The notes under the pieces were generated by a model. The model saw nothing but the letters and a program-made list of their open reading frames with translations, made no database searches and was not told the DNA's origin. From Absidia repens (Eukaryota; Mucoromycota; Mucoromycetes; Mucorales; Cunninghamellaceae), in contig MCGE01000027.1 in NCBI GenBank assembly GCA_002105175.1, forward strand, positions 386,001 to 450,000: a stretch of 64,000 nucleotides of DNA, in the 5' to 3' direction. Of this stretch, positions 54,983 to 64,000 are shown piece after piece. Both the position numbers and the translations under genes were made by a program. Each line of letters starts with the position of its first letter. The first letter of the stretch is position 1.

Positions 54983-55886
54983 ATGTCAGAACTGAAGTCA
55001 ACAGTGGAAGGATTCAGCTCCACCATGGAAGACGTCATCGACAAAGTCGGACAGCCCTTGAAACCTTACATTCCTGCTTGTGCGCGGTTTTTAATTGTGG
55101 CCACTTTTTTGGAAGATGCTTTACGAATCATAATGCAATGGACGGAACAACGTATGTTTATGGAACAAATGCGTAGTTTTCCTGTTGGTCTCAGTCATCT
55201 CTTCTTATTTCTCAATGTTGTCGTAAGTTTAATGCGGACAAAAAACCAGGACCATAAATTTTGAATGAATACACTGAACAAACATTTTATGGATACAGGT
55301 AATGCTTGGTGGGTCATTTATGGTTATTGCGAAAAGGTATCAAGAATATGCAGTATATGGACTATTAGGTGTGGTGATGTCACAGGCATTGGGATATGGG
55401 CTACTGTTTGACATGTCCTTCTTGCTGCGAAATTTATCAGTGATGGGTGGATTGGTGATGGTGCTGTCAGACTCGATTGTACGACGAAGGCAGATGTTTG
55501 CGGCGTTGCCTCAGGTATCTGAATCTAGCCGACGGACTTATTTGCAGCTGGGTGGACGCATACTTTTGATCTTCTTGTTTATTGGATCGGCCTTCCATGG
55601 TGATTGGTCGTTTGCTCGTGTGCTTGTATCTCTGTTGGGCTTGGTAGCATGTTTAATGGTGGCGGTCGGTTTCAAGGCAAAATACTCGGCATTGTTTTTG
55701 GTCTTGCTATTATCCGTCTCCAACGTCCTGATCAACAATTTTTGGTCCGTCAATCATAATTCATTCCGTCGTGACTTTTTGAAATATGACTTTTTCCAAA
55801 CTCTTTCGACTGTTGGTGGATTCCTCTTGCTGGTTAGCGTTGGGCCTGGTGGATATTCGATTGATGAAAAGAAAAAGGATTATTGA
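54983..55886 (+). CDS. ERV29: ER cargo receptor SURF4/Erv29
   Basis: Two exons, 54983-55222 and 55299-55886, 275 aa against 269 in human SURF4. A multi-spanning membrane protein of the SURF4 family: YIPACARFLIVATFLEDALRIIMQW, then GLLFDMSFLLRNLSVMGGL, and QLGGRILLIFLFIGSAF are family-typical. It ends EKKKDY, so the last four residues KKDY fit the KKXX dilysine signal for COPI retrieval to the ER. It loads soluble cargo into COPII vesicles. The intron interrupts a membrane segment between VV and VM. A strong call from sequence alone. Confidence 0.95.
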
Positions 55887-58800
55887 TGGTTGTTTTGGTT
55901 AGTTTTTAGCGCATCTCCTTTCCCTCCTCAATCAGTAGATTACTTCCTCATTCAGTAGATCAGTACCTGGTTTTTTTTTATTTACTCAATCAATAAACTT
56001 ATGTCCTTTTTTACCATCTCCAATTTATGTTTGTTATATTATTATGTTTTTGACTAGTTATCTGATCAATAATGGATGTTTTTGGTTAGTTGGAATGTAT
56101 CGATTACCTGAATTAGGCTAGCAATGGGTCTCCATGCATGATAAAAGTTGAAATATTTTTTGAAAGAGCATACAATAATTTGCACGTCTAAAAATGGCAG
56201 TACTTCAACAACATCATCACAATACCAACACCTACAGTGTATTATGATGAAGGAGCATTTTGTTTATTTCCTTTTTGCCTGCTATTGATTCAACCCAATA
56301 AATACATATCCAATCAGCATACAAAATTACGTGTGCCCAACTGCTGTATGTTCATCTTTTCGAACTTCAATTGATGAACGCACTATCTCCTTTATTCTAA
56401 GTTTGATACACCCACTTCATTTTATTCCCGTCAACCACCCTTAATCCTGGCCTAAATAATCGCGCACGATTCATGGCACTCCATAATCTTAGTTTCGATA
56501 TCCCATTCCGAAAGTCACCACACATTAACACACTGACAGTTCTTTTCCAACAAGTAAAATTCTGAAGTATGGGTATAATTGGTTTTTATTGTAAAAAATA
56601 AACTAATCTAGTAAGAAACTAAACTAAAGGAGCACACTTGTCAATACAAGATGGCCGTACAGATCTAATTGTCAATCTAAAGTAAAAAAGAAAAAAAGAG
56701 TCAGTAATATTCCAATATCACTTTGCTAAATTTGGTCCTTTTTTTCATTCAATATCAGGGTGTCAATTTGAATCATGAGGATCATTTGAAGAAATTCAAC
56801 AGTAAAACGTATATTTTCTGAAGAGACATCATATTTGAAAGAAAAAAAATCACGAAAACCAAAAGAATAAAAAATCACATACCTTTGGTACAATAAACAA
56901 AGCAGGAAAAAAAATATTGAGAAGAGAAAAGAGAAGTGTAAAAAAAAAAAGTTTTTTTCTCGATTTATAACCCCGTTAGAAAAAAAATTTTCAGTGAAGA
57001 GACTGCTACTACTGGAAATCGGGCCCAGCCGGGAAATTGTCAATAGGGGATTAAACTTCCTATGTTTGATGTATCACAAGAAGTGAGGTTGCTTTTTGGC
57101 TTGTTTATTTGGTAAATGTTCTAAGAAGTCTAAACTCGGCGTGGAATGATTGATTTATATATCAAAGGAAAATTCTTTTCTTCCATTACACTTTTTCTCT
57201 TTCTTTGTCCTTTGTTTCCTTTTTTTTTTTTTGGACCTGCAAGATCCATACATTTAATAAACGCTGGGTGTTCATTCACCTATCATTTATTGAAATATAC
57301 GACTCCATCTCTCCTTGTTTCCATTTTTCTACCTCAATTTATGGACGATACTGTTAACGCCTGCCGTTGATCAAGGTATCACGCCAAAAAAAAAAAAAAG
57401 GTTAGAAAGGGGCAACATGGCTCTTGGTAAGTTAGAATATAAACCACGTAGAAATGTTCTGTACATGTTTTAAACTCCGTTTTTCTGCACATGAAGAAAT
57501 CGACTACACCCTTGGACGTATTCTCTGGAATTGTAAAAATAGTGGATCATCTGGCAAACTACTAAAAAAACAACCTCCTTTATACACTGGGGACATCGCC
57601 TCTTGGTTGTGTGAGACGACATGAAAAGACAGACCTGAAAGGATCCATCGTGGCTACAAAATGTGCTGCCAGTCGTTATAAAAAGATTTATATTGGGTGT
57701 GTGCAGCGGTGCCAAATCCCATCGTCAATGGCCGGTGGGGTCGTCTGCGACGCTGTAGATGAGATCACTTTTTCTTCGCCTATTATTTTTCATGCATTTA
57801 TTGTGCACAGTAGAATTGGCACTGAAAAAATATAACGTGATGGTCCACATAAAATATAGGACATCAATTATTACACTATGTATGATAGATAATTGGTACC
57901 TGGTTTGCCCCACTCACTCTTCGTTGCCTTTAGTTAAAAAGTCTTAATAGAAGGGAAAGAGTAGATTATAGATAAATTGTTTTTAGGTTATTTAACTTGT
58001 ACGGAATTCGAGTATTTAATAAAGAATTGGTAAAAGCCCTGTCCTAGTCAATGCAGTGTAATATAACTTAATAGTAAATTCTTCACTGAATCATGTGGGC
58101 AATTTTTTTTTTCTGATTTGGTAACTTAAAAAGTGGAGCGGTAATGCAGGGGAGGCTTTTCTGTGTTTGAGAGGTGATGAGGTCGGAGGTAGGTTCCTGA
58201 AATTGGGATATGAAGACAGTGGGTAGGTACAGTAGAGACCCTCAATAACGATACCCACCATAATATTCTTATATGTGTAGTTTTGCTATATCCTTTTTTT
58301 ATTCAAATGAAGAAAGTGATCAGAATTGCAGATTAGCAAGAGCCCACAGGAAGTATTTCAAATTCCGACCGCCTGATTTTTTATTTTAACCCACTATTTT
58401 TTTTTTTTGCGGGACTCTTTCTTTTTTTCCTTCCGTTTTTTCGTCACTATCTAACTTCTATGCGGTTATGATGATCTTAGATTAGTGTCAGGACTAGTTT
58501 AGAAGGGGATTCAGCTCAGGGATTACAACATGCATGGGGAAACCTTTTCATTTTGGACCTAGTTTTAGAACCACCTTTAGTTGGCTTTTTGGAGCCTTCA
58601 TTAGCTTTAGCTTAGTGTGGGTTTGTCATAGAATGTATCTATATCCGAATAAAATATGTCAGTTATTACATACACCCTTCAATGGAAAATGCGTTTTTTT
58701 TTCTGTCTTGTGCAATAGATCCCTTTATTACTACGATCGCGTCTTTAGATTAGTGGCGACCAAGGTTGTGCCTTTAATAAAAGATATCCGTTTATAATCT

Positions 58801-59723
58801 TTTTCGTGTATTCTATTATGCAGTATATTAGCCCCCGTTTTACAAATGTCCCTTTAGATTAGTGTTCACCATTCTGTAGAGACCGCCTAGTCTCTCTCAT
58901 GCCACCTCCATCAGATCCTTTGTTACAATGAACCCCACGCTTTTAGTCTAGTATGTATCATATTGCTTCAAATAAAATATACCGTTTTTATTATCCATCC
59001 AATGACCGATTATATAATGTACAGAGCACTTACTGGGGCACTTTCTGTTAGTCCTATCAAACACCTGTTTCCTAGAATTTCCCACATCATAACTATTCCC
59101 TCCCAGAGCCCAAATAACTAGTTGAGCTTCATAGGCTGCTTGATATGATCGCTCTTCCGTTCATACTAATCGATCTAGACCGCGGAGCAAAATCTTCCCT
59201 TATAAAATATTATCGCTCCCGCTAGACCAGACATACTGTATATATCTAGTTCATTACTTTTATTGCATAGGTTATAATAAAAATAACATAGCAACCCAAA
59301 CAAGAGGCATTAGGGCACCAAGGAGCCGCATAACAAAGTGCGACTGCTGAAAGCGTCCGTCAATGATTGTCTTTTACCCACCCCATCATACACACGCACA
59401 AAGTCTATCGACCGAATGGTGAACATGACTAGTAACAAGTCCTAGTCGGCCGATATAATTTACTTTCCCATCAAAACGCGTGATACCACGCTTGATCCCT
59501 GCAAGCTCTTTTTTTGTTTTATTTTATGTAAATATAATATACAATGCGGTATTTTAAAAGCACAACAAAAAAATAAAACCTGGTTTTGTAGAAGAGATTA
59601 CAAGACAATTCGAAAAGAAACCAACTTTTTTTTATTTATTTATTTGTTTCAATTCCATAAATAAGGGATGTGAATAATACTAACTAGGGGATGAAGGGAG
59701 AGTAACGATAATAACAAAGTATA
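55887..59723. other. Gene-free stretch with a long repeat
   Basis: 3.8 kb, the longest gap. AATAAA near 55991 and 56298 follow SURF4. A minus-strand frame at 56726-57043 and possible short spliced frames around 57346-57610 have splice-like sites but no family match. A long-form repeat copy occupies about 58350-59290. Confidence 0.5.
58350..59290 (+). repeat. Dispersed repeat, long form, copy 11
   Basis: Box degraded to CCGACCGCCTG (about 58365); then pyrimidine tract, CACTATCTAACTTCTATG, GTGTCAGGACTAGTTTAG, GCATGGGGAAACCTTTTCATT, TTCATTAGCTTTAGCTTAG, GAATAAAATATGTC (58647). Two more modules follow: TTTAGATTAGTGGCGACC...TTAATAAAAGATATCC (58775) and TTTAGATTAGTGTTCACC...TCAAATAAAATATACC (58970). 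It shows the tandem-module structure most clearly. Confidence 0.75.
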
Positions 59724-60222
59724 TTAAATGTCGTTCAAATCACGGTACACTGACCTTTGAGAAGGAGCATGTTGCACTGTATGTCCACTTTCCATGAAAG
59801 ATGTTGTACGGTCGCCAAGATCTTTCCGTTGTGAATCCAATGAGTGTCTTTTTGACATCCTTTGTTGTTTATTCTCGTGCTGTTGACGTTGATGCTCTGG
59901 TGGTGGTGTGTCTGCTGAAGGAGGATGTTGTTCCCATCGATCTGTCGTCCCATAGGCAGTTGTATTCCATTCAGGGTGGTCTCTAAACGCTTTTGATCGA
60001 TCCCATGCGCTTTCTCCTTTTGGTGAGGATGGTGATTGCCATGGTGCTATACATATATGTAAAGAAAGAAGAAATCGGTCAGATTATTGTATAGTTGGAA
60101 ATCACTTGTCAACGACCATTTGCATTTCGCCAAGTTTAATTACCTTTTTTGTCCTTAGGAGGTTCAGCCGTAAAATCAGCTTGTGGTGGTGATCCAGCAA
60201 TATTTTGGCCAAAGGCGTTCAT
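59724..60222 (-). CDS. Small uncharacterised hydrophilic protein
   Basis: Two exons on the minus strand, 60222-60144 and 60046-59724, join in phase to 133 aa. The intron is canonical (GTAATT...ATAG). The protein starts MNAFGQNIAGSPPQADFTAEP and is rich in Pro, Gln, His and Ser, with a Trp-containing segment WDRSKAFRDHPEWN and no membrane segment or recognised domain. Exon phase and uniform open frame argue it is real, but there is no family support. It looks largely disordered. Head-to-head with the short gene at 60691. Confidence 0.55.
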
Positions 60223-60690
60223 TCCGTATATAATAAAACTAAATAATAATAAAGAGAATCAATTTTTTTTTTAAAAAAACGGAAGAAAAATGGAAGACAA
60301 GGGTTATGTGATCTTTTTACTAGTGTATACTTACAAAGTCCGATGAGTGAATGTTTATGCCGCCTACTACACGTGACAGTTCACATTCGTATTAACCCAT
60401 GCTTTTGATTCAGTGCCCTATTATTTTCTTTCATTTTAATTTAATTCTGTGCCTACCTAAAAAGATGGTTGGATTATCTATTTCATCTTCAATGCATCTC
60501 TATCACAATACGAGGTTGGTTCATTCGAGTGGTATGCTGTATAAATCAAGTAGTCCCGAATTAACTACAAAAACAACAAGCAATAATTGATATACATACG
60601 CTATATTTTTTTCATGTTACCTTGTAAATATTGGTATCGCTGTTTTCTATGATGACTCCAAATTAAAGACTAAGATATAAAGATGTCGTT
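60223..60690. other. Intergenic region between two small genes
   Basis: 468 bp between divergent small genes, AT-rich. An ATG at 60683 opens a three-codon upstream frame that stops (TGA) overlapping the main ATG of the next gene. Confidence 0.4.
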
Positions 60691-60922
60691 ATGATCTATA
60701 GAAGACAGGACACGTCTAGTGTAAGCAAAATACAGACTCCGCCACCAATTCCAGTTCTACGATATAGACAAAAACACACAATTCGATGGCCTGAATTTGC
60801 CTATCGACGACTCAAAAAATTATTATGTAAGTATATTTTGAGTGAAAGATAATGTAGTGCATTGAACTTACGATGTTTAAGCTTTGAATTAAATAGCCAA
60901 GTCGAAGTTTTGCGATAGTTGA
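60691..60922 (+). CDS. Possible 53-aa basic protein, unknown
   Basis: Two exons, 60691-60826 and 60897-60922, with a GTAAGT...ATAG intron, give 53 aa ending in TGA. The product is strongly basic with a Pro-rich patch (IQTPPPIPVLRYRQKHTIRW) and a helix-like WPEFAYRRLKKLL. No family recognised. The intron and coding-like composition are the support; an ATG at 60683 makes a three-codon upstream frame (ATG TCG TTA TGA) overlapping the main start, which could limit translation. It could instead be an exon of a longer transcript. Confidence 0.35.
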
Positions 60923-61480
60923 TGATCTATTTCCATTGCTGGTGTTCATTCATTCTATTGAATTTGTAAACATGAAAACATTGTAGTGAGTCTTCCTAAA
61001 TCGTAGCATGAAAGGAAATTTTTTACCTTGATATTGGCAATCATTTCCTTGCCAAAACAGGTACTGTATTTTGATCCTTTTGCATAGACGTCATTCTACA
61101 TCAATTTTCGGATGATAGCAGAAGAGTCGCCATTGTAATCAAAAGTCAGACCCAGAGTTAACCAAAATTATTCGATTTCATTCAGACTCCAGTACCTATC
61201 GTGAAAAAACTCAATTAAGGTTGAATCCCCACTTGACGTTTCTGCCATTTTGCCTTACTGGTGCCTTTCTTTGCAACGACTTTGTTCGTTCCCTAGATTG
61301 AAGACTGTGGGTGGAAAGAAGCCAATTTTCCCTATTGCACCTACCAAAAGAAAGAAAAGCGTGCCATGAGTATTGTATCCGAGGATCATTTTCTATCTTA
61401 CCCTCTTTGAGGTTCAAGCCAATTTGTATATGCCTTTCTTGAATTTGGAATGGAGAATCGCACGTAAAAGAAAGGATGAA

Positions 61481-61519
<39 letters not shown>

Positions 61520-61597
61520 TGAGATCAAGCACGAGGTTTCAAATGTATGCATTAGTATTTTTTTTTATTGTACAGGTATGATACATCATCTGAAATA

Positions 61598-61628
<31 letters not shown>

Positions 61629-61716
61629 GTATAAAGTAAATAATATGAGTAGAAAGAGAGAGAGAGAGAGAATAAACTAACTAGCTAATAGAAATAAAAT
61701 CGCTAAACTAGGGCGC
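60923..61716. other. Intergenic region with simple repeats
   Basis: Contains a poly(A) run of 36 nt (61482-61517), an (AAT)n microsatellite at about 61593-61628 and a GA repeat at 61655-61672. A minus-strand frame 61211-61552 contains splice-like sites but no recognised domain. Confidence 0.5.
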
Positions 61717-62598
61717 TCAAACTGCGAGATGACGATTGGATCCAGTTTCTTCGGCCTTTTCATCATAAGTGTTGTCGAAGTCATCAATGTCAATATCCAC
61801 CACATCAGCAGTAACTTCTTCAGTATCACGGATTTCCTTTGATTTGGCCCATTGAGATGCAAAGAGGGAGCCCCATCCAATAGCAAATAGGTACATGAGA
61901 CGGTAAAGGACAAATTCAGCAATATAGGCAATACGGACTTGGCTTTGATCAGTCTTGGAGAGCACATTTTCATCAATAGTCATGACCAGAATTCCTGGCA
62001 CAAGACACAAGTAGAAGAAGATAAAGGTACCATAGAAGTGATTGACGGTCTTTCGGTAAAAGAAGAAGAGCAGAAAGACGGCACCAACAAAAGCCCAGAA
62101 CAGGTACATAGCCACCAGTCTTGATTTTTGCATACATTCAATAAGAGCGGGAGGTGAAGTGGCGCCAAGAACCATTTCAGCAATACCAAGAACACAATAA
62201 CAAATACTATGTACACCGAACATACCAAGGCCTAACAAGTACATTTGATAGGGAAAAATCCAAATGAGAGGTTTTTGTCGAGGGTTTGAGCGGAAGACTT
62301 CGATAGCCGCCAGCCAAAGCGCCAGTCGTCCGAGATATTCGCAAATAATGCTGATATAAAAGATGAGGAGGTAAACACCTTCGTCGTTGATAATGGTATA
62401 GTTGACTTCTGTGATAACATAGTAGGCAAGATAGCTGAATGAGGCGACGATCAGGTGAGCACTAGGTAAGAAGTTTTTGAATTTCAAGGCACAACCATTA
62501 GCAAGCAAGAACGCGACGCAACTGAAGGCGATCAAGGCACGATTGCAAGCTAATTCAAGGCTATAGTTATCTGATGAAAGCGTATCTGTATACTTCAT
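61717..62598 (-). CDS. Seven-helix membrane protein, unknown function
   Basis: Intronless, 293 aa from the true ATG at 62598 (the codon before is TTG). Seven hydrophobic segments are visible, including ALIAFSCVAFLLANGCALKF, LIVASFSYLAYYVITEV, YLLIFYISIICEYLGRLAL, a long Pro/Tyr-containing fourth, LVAMYLFWAFVGAVFLLFFF, FIFFYLCLVPGILVMTI and AYIAEFVLYRLMYLFAIGWG. A hydrophilic acidic tail (DVVDIDIDDFDNTYDEKAEE) follows. Topology resembles a receptor or a transporter-like seven-helix protein, but I see no signature of rhodopsins (no Lys in helix 7), Pth11 or glucose receptors. Being intronless is unusual among its neighbours. Confidence 0.8.
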   Translation of the reverse strand: MKYTDTLSSDNYSLELACNRALIAFSCVAFLLANGCALKFKNFLPSAHLIVASFSYLAYYVITEVNYTIINDEGVYLLIFYISIICEYLGRLALWLAAIEVFRSNPRQKPLIWIFPYQMYLLGLGMFGVHSICYCVLGIAEMVLGATSPPALIECMQKSRLVAMYLFWAFVGAVFLLFFFYRKTVNHFYGTFIFFYLCLVPGILVMTIDENVLSKTDQSQVRIAYIAEFVLYRLMYLFAIGWGSLFASQWAKSKEIRDTEEVTADVVDIDIDDFDNTYDEKAEETGSNRHLAV

Positions 62599-63343
62599 CA
62601 AATATGATATAAAATAAAGGAAAGGAAAGGAAAGGAGAGGGGAGAGAGATTGAGAGGATACAGAAAAAAAAAAAAAAGAATGAGAGGAGAAGCTAAAAAA
62701 GTGGAGGTAAAAAAAAAGGTGCTCTATTTCAATTTTAAGAAATGAAATCTGCGGTTGTGATTCGTTGATCCTTTCGATATGTCGGAGATTCGATAGTACT
62801 TTGGGTTACACGTCGTGGTAGTAGGCTCGTTTCACTAGCTTCATACACAGTGTTAATGTCAAGCAGCAATCCAATATTATCGTCTTTATATCAGATTATA
62901 CATACACCAAAAGGCATACTGTCTATCTTTTTTAATAGTTTTCTTTCCTATTATTTCACCAAGTTATCACATCCGATGGTAGATTCAATATCATTTAAAG
63001 TTTTGCTCTACACATGCTGGTCTTATTGTTGAAACCGCGCTATAAAAAATTTATTTTTACGATATTAATGTTTGCAAAGTGTAACAGTTCTATTCAAACT
63101 GAAGCATGAAATTCCCACTAGAGAAATGTCTGCTTTTTATTGGCATGCCTGAGTCTCCAATAAATCGATCGGACTAGACTCTGCTGAAAAGATAAAATAC
63201 ACCAAAACCACACGTACCTAGTAAATATCATCCGAATGTCAAAAAAATAAAAATCATATTTCCAAATATAGACGGTATTTTTTTTTTATTGAATAAAAAA
63301 AGGGAATCATATCATCATCATAAAAAACAACAACACTAACTGC
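62599..63343. other. Intergenic region
   Basis: 745 bp between two genes of the same strand. GGAAA repeats at 62618-62642 form the purine-rich leader complement of the seven-helix gene; TTATTGAATAAAAAAAG near 63287-63302 fits the hydrolase 3' end. Nothing else recognised. Confidence 0.45.
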
Positions 63344-64000
63344 CTAATTTTTAAAAGCCTCTTTGCCTAAAAAGTTGGAGATCAAATTGAGTGCTTGACG
63401 GGATAGAGGTGTGTCCAAAGGAGCAGTAGCAAATCCATGAGTAGCACCAATCACCCGCACACAGCAAGTATCTACACCAGCTTCAGTCAATTTTCGAGCA
63501 TATGCTTCCCCTTCGTCTCGCAGTATATCACATTCAGCTGTCACGACAAGTGCCCGAGGGACATTCTTCAATTCATCTAGAGTTGCCAATAAAGGAGCAT
63601 TGCGCACATCCGCAGGAGAGCCATCACTGTCATAATATGCGTCCTGAAAGTAGGCTATATCTTTTCTTGACAACAGATAATCACCATCACCATAGGTTTG
63701 GAATGACTCGTATTCCTTTCGATCATGAGCAGTACAGGGATAGATCAGAATTTGTCCGCGTAATACATCTTGATGGCCACGCTGAGCAAGCATAACTAAG
63801 GGAAAAAAAACAAGCCAAGTTTGTCAATTTTTTTTTTTTCGTTCATTTTTTTTTTATCATCGTCAAGCTTACTTGATACCGCAGCAGAGAGATTCCCCCC
63901 AGCACTATCACCACCAACGACTAACTTAGAGGGATCAACTTTGATAGTAGAAGCATTTTCGTGTACCCAAAGAGTAGAGGAGTAGCATTCTTCAACAGCT
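63344..64000 (-). CDS. Alpha/beta hydrolase, HSL-type (partial)
   Basis: The 5' part lies beyond the window. Visible: exon 64000-63873 and last exon 63795-63344, a 77-nt GTAAGC...TTAG intron, 192 aa to the stop. The nucleophile elbow GDSAGG, the acid AECDILRDEGEAYA and the base GATHGF give a full Ser-Asp-His triad of the hormone-sensitive-lipase (alpha/beta hydrolase fold-3) family. The oxyanion HGGG motif would be in the missing part. Members are esterases or lipases of varied substrates. No signal can be judged. Confidence 0.9.

Noticed and set aside
56726..57043. Minus-strand frame near 56.8 kb
   Set aside because: Phe-rich translation of T runs; no family resemblance, though AATAAA-like sequence lies downstream.
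57346..57610. Short spliced frames around ATGGACGATACTG and ATGGCTCTTG/GTAAGT
   Set aside because: Products are short and match no family; donors alone are not enough.
61211..61552. Minus-strand frame with splice-like sites, SH3-like phrase IGKIGFFPP
   Set aside because: The frame passes through a 36-nt homopolymer and the phrase alone cannot define a domain.

Overview
The window is nuclear DNA of a fungus, most likely an early-diverging filamentous one (Mucoromycota/Mucorales-like). This is inferred from AT-rich intergenic DNA with many poly(A)/poly(T) tracts, compact genes split by 60-110 nt GT-AG introns, and gene content such as Prp8, eIF3g, a TBC1D13-type RabGAP, a two-hotdog acyl-CoA thioesterase and a monofunctional MTD1-type dehydrogenase. 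No bacterial signatures are present. I reconstructed exon-intron structures by hand. Nearly all spliced models close in frame and give proteins of the length expected for their families.

Layout. 1-3.8 kb: no gene, several copies of a dispersed non-coding repeat. 3.9-7.0 kb: GDA1-type Golgi GDPase (-) head-to-head with a forkhead factor (+). 7.0-9.5 kb: repeat. 9.5-13.9 kb: ASCC2/Cue3-like CUE protein (+), then a MAN1/Src1-like inner nuclear membrane protein (+). 13.9-16.4 kb: repeat and AT-rich DNA. 16.4-19.9 kb: a Ty3/gypsy-type LTR retrotransposon with identical 318-bp LTRs and a 4-bp target duplication, lacking gag/protease and the start of reverse transcriptase, and ending 10 bp upstream of a tRNA-Glu(UUC) gene. 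21.0-22.2 kb: Shewanella-like phosphatase (-). 22.9-25.4 kb: NT-C2 domain protein (-) head-to-head with a Nem1/CTDNEP1 phosphatase (+). 25.4-28.5 kb: repeats. 28.5-36.3 kb: the nine-exon PRP8 gene (+). 36.3-38.8 kb: repeat, mitochondrial bS6m (-), small secreted protein (+). 39.9-42.9 kb: TBC1D13-like RabGAP (+). 44.7-49.0 kb: GNA1 (-), acyl-CoA thioesterase (+), MTD1 (+). 49.0-51.1 kb: repeat. 51.1-53.4 kb: eIF3g (-) and ribosomal protein uS11 (+) sharing a 233-bp promoter. 55.0-55.9 kb: SURF4/Erv29 (+). 55.9-59.7 kb: repeat. 59.7-64 kb: two small uncharacterised spliced genes, a seven-helix membrane protein (-) and the 3' part of an alpha/beta hydrolase (-).

The genes are mostly housekeeping and form no metabolic cluster. 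Themes are RNA and translation (Prp8, uS11, eIF3g, ASCC2-like, bS6m, tRNA), secretory pathway and membranes (GDA1, SURF4, TBC1D13-like, Nem1, MAN1-like, NT-C2) and core metabolism (GNA1, MTD1, thioesterase). Head-to-head pairs with short shared promoters recur.

The most unusual features are (1) the retrotransposon: a deletion derivative placed, like yeast Ty3, just upstream of a Pol III gene, with 7 nt of an initiator-tRNA-type primer site joined directly to mid-RT sequence; and (2) a dispersed repeat present in about ten copies, each resembling a small transcription unit (CCGCCCACGTG box, pyrimidine tract, conserved body, AATAAAATATGTC end), with the long form adding further AATAAA modules. 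PRP8 and the phosphatase gene each appear to lack one base in a short C or G run.
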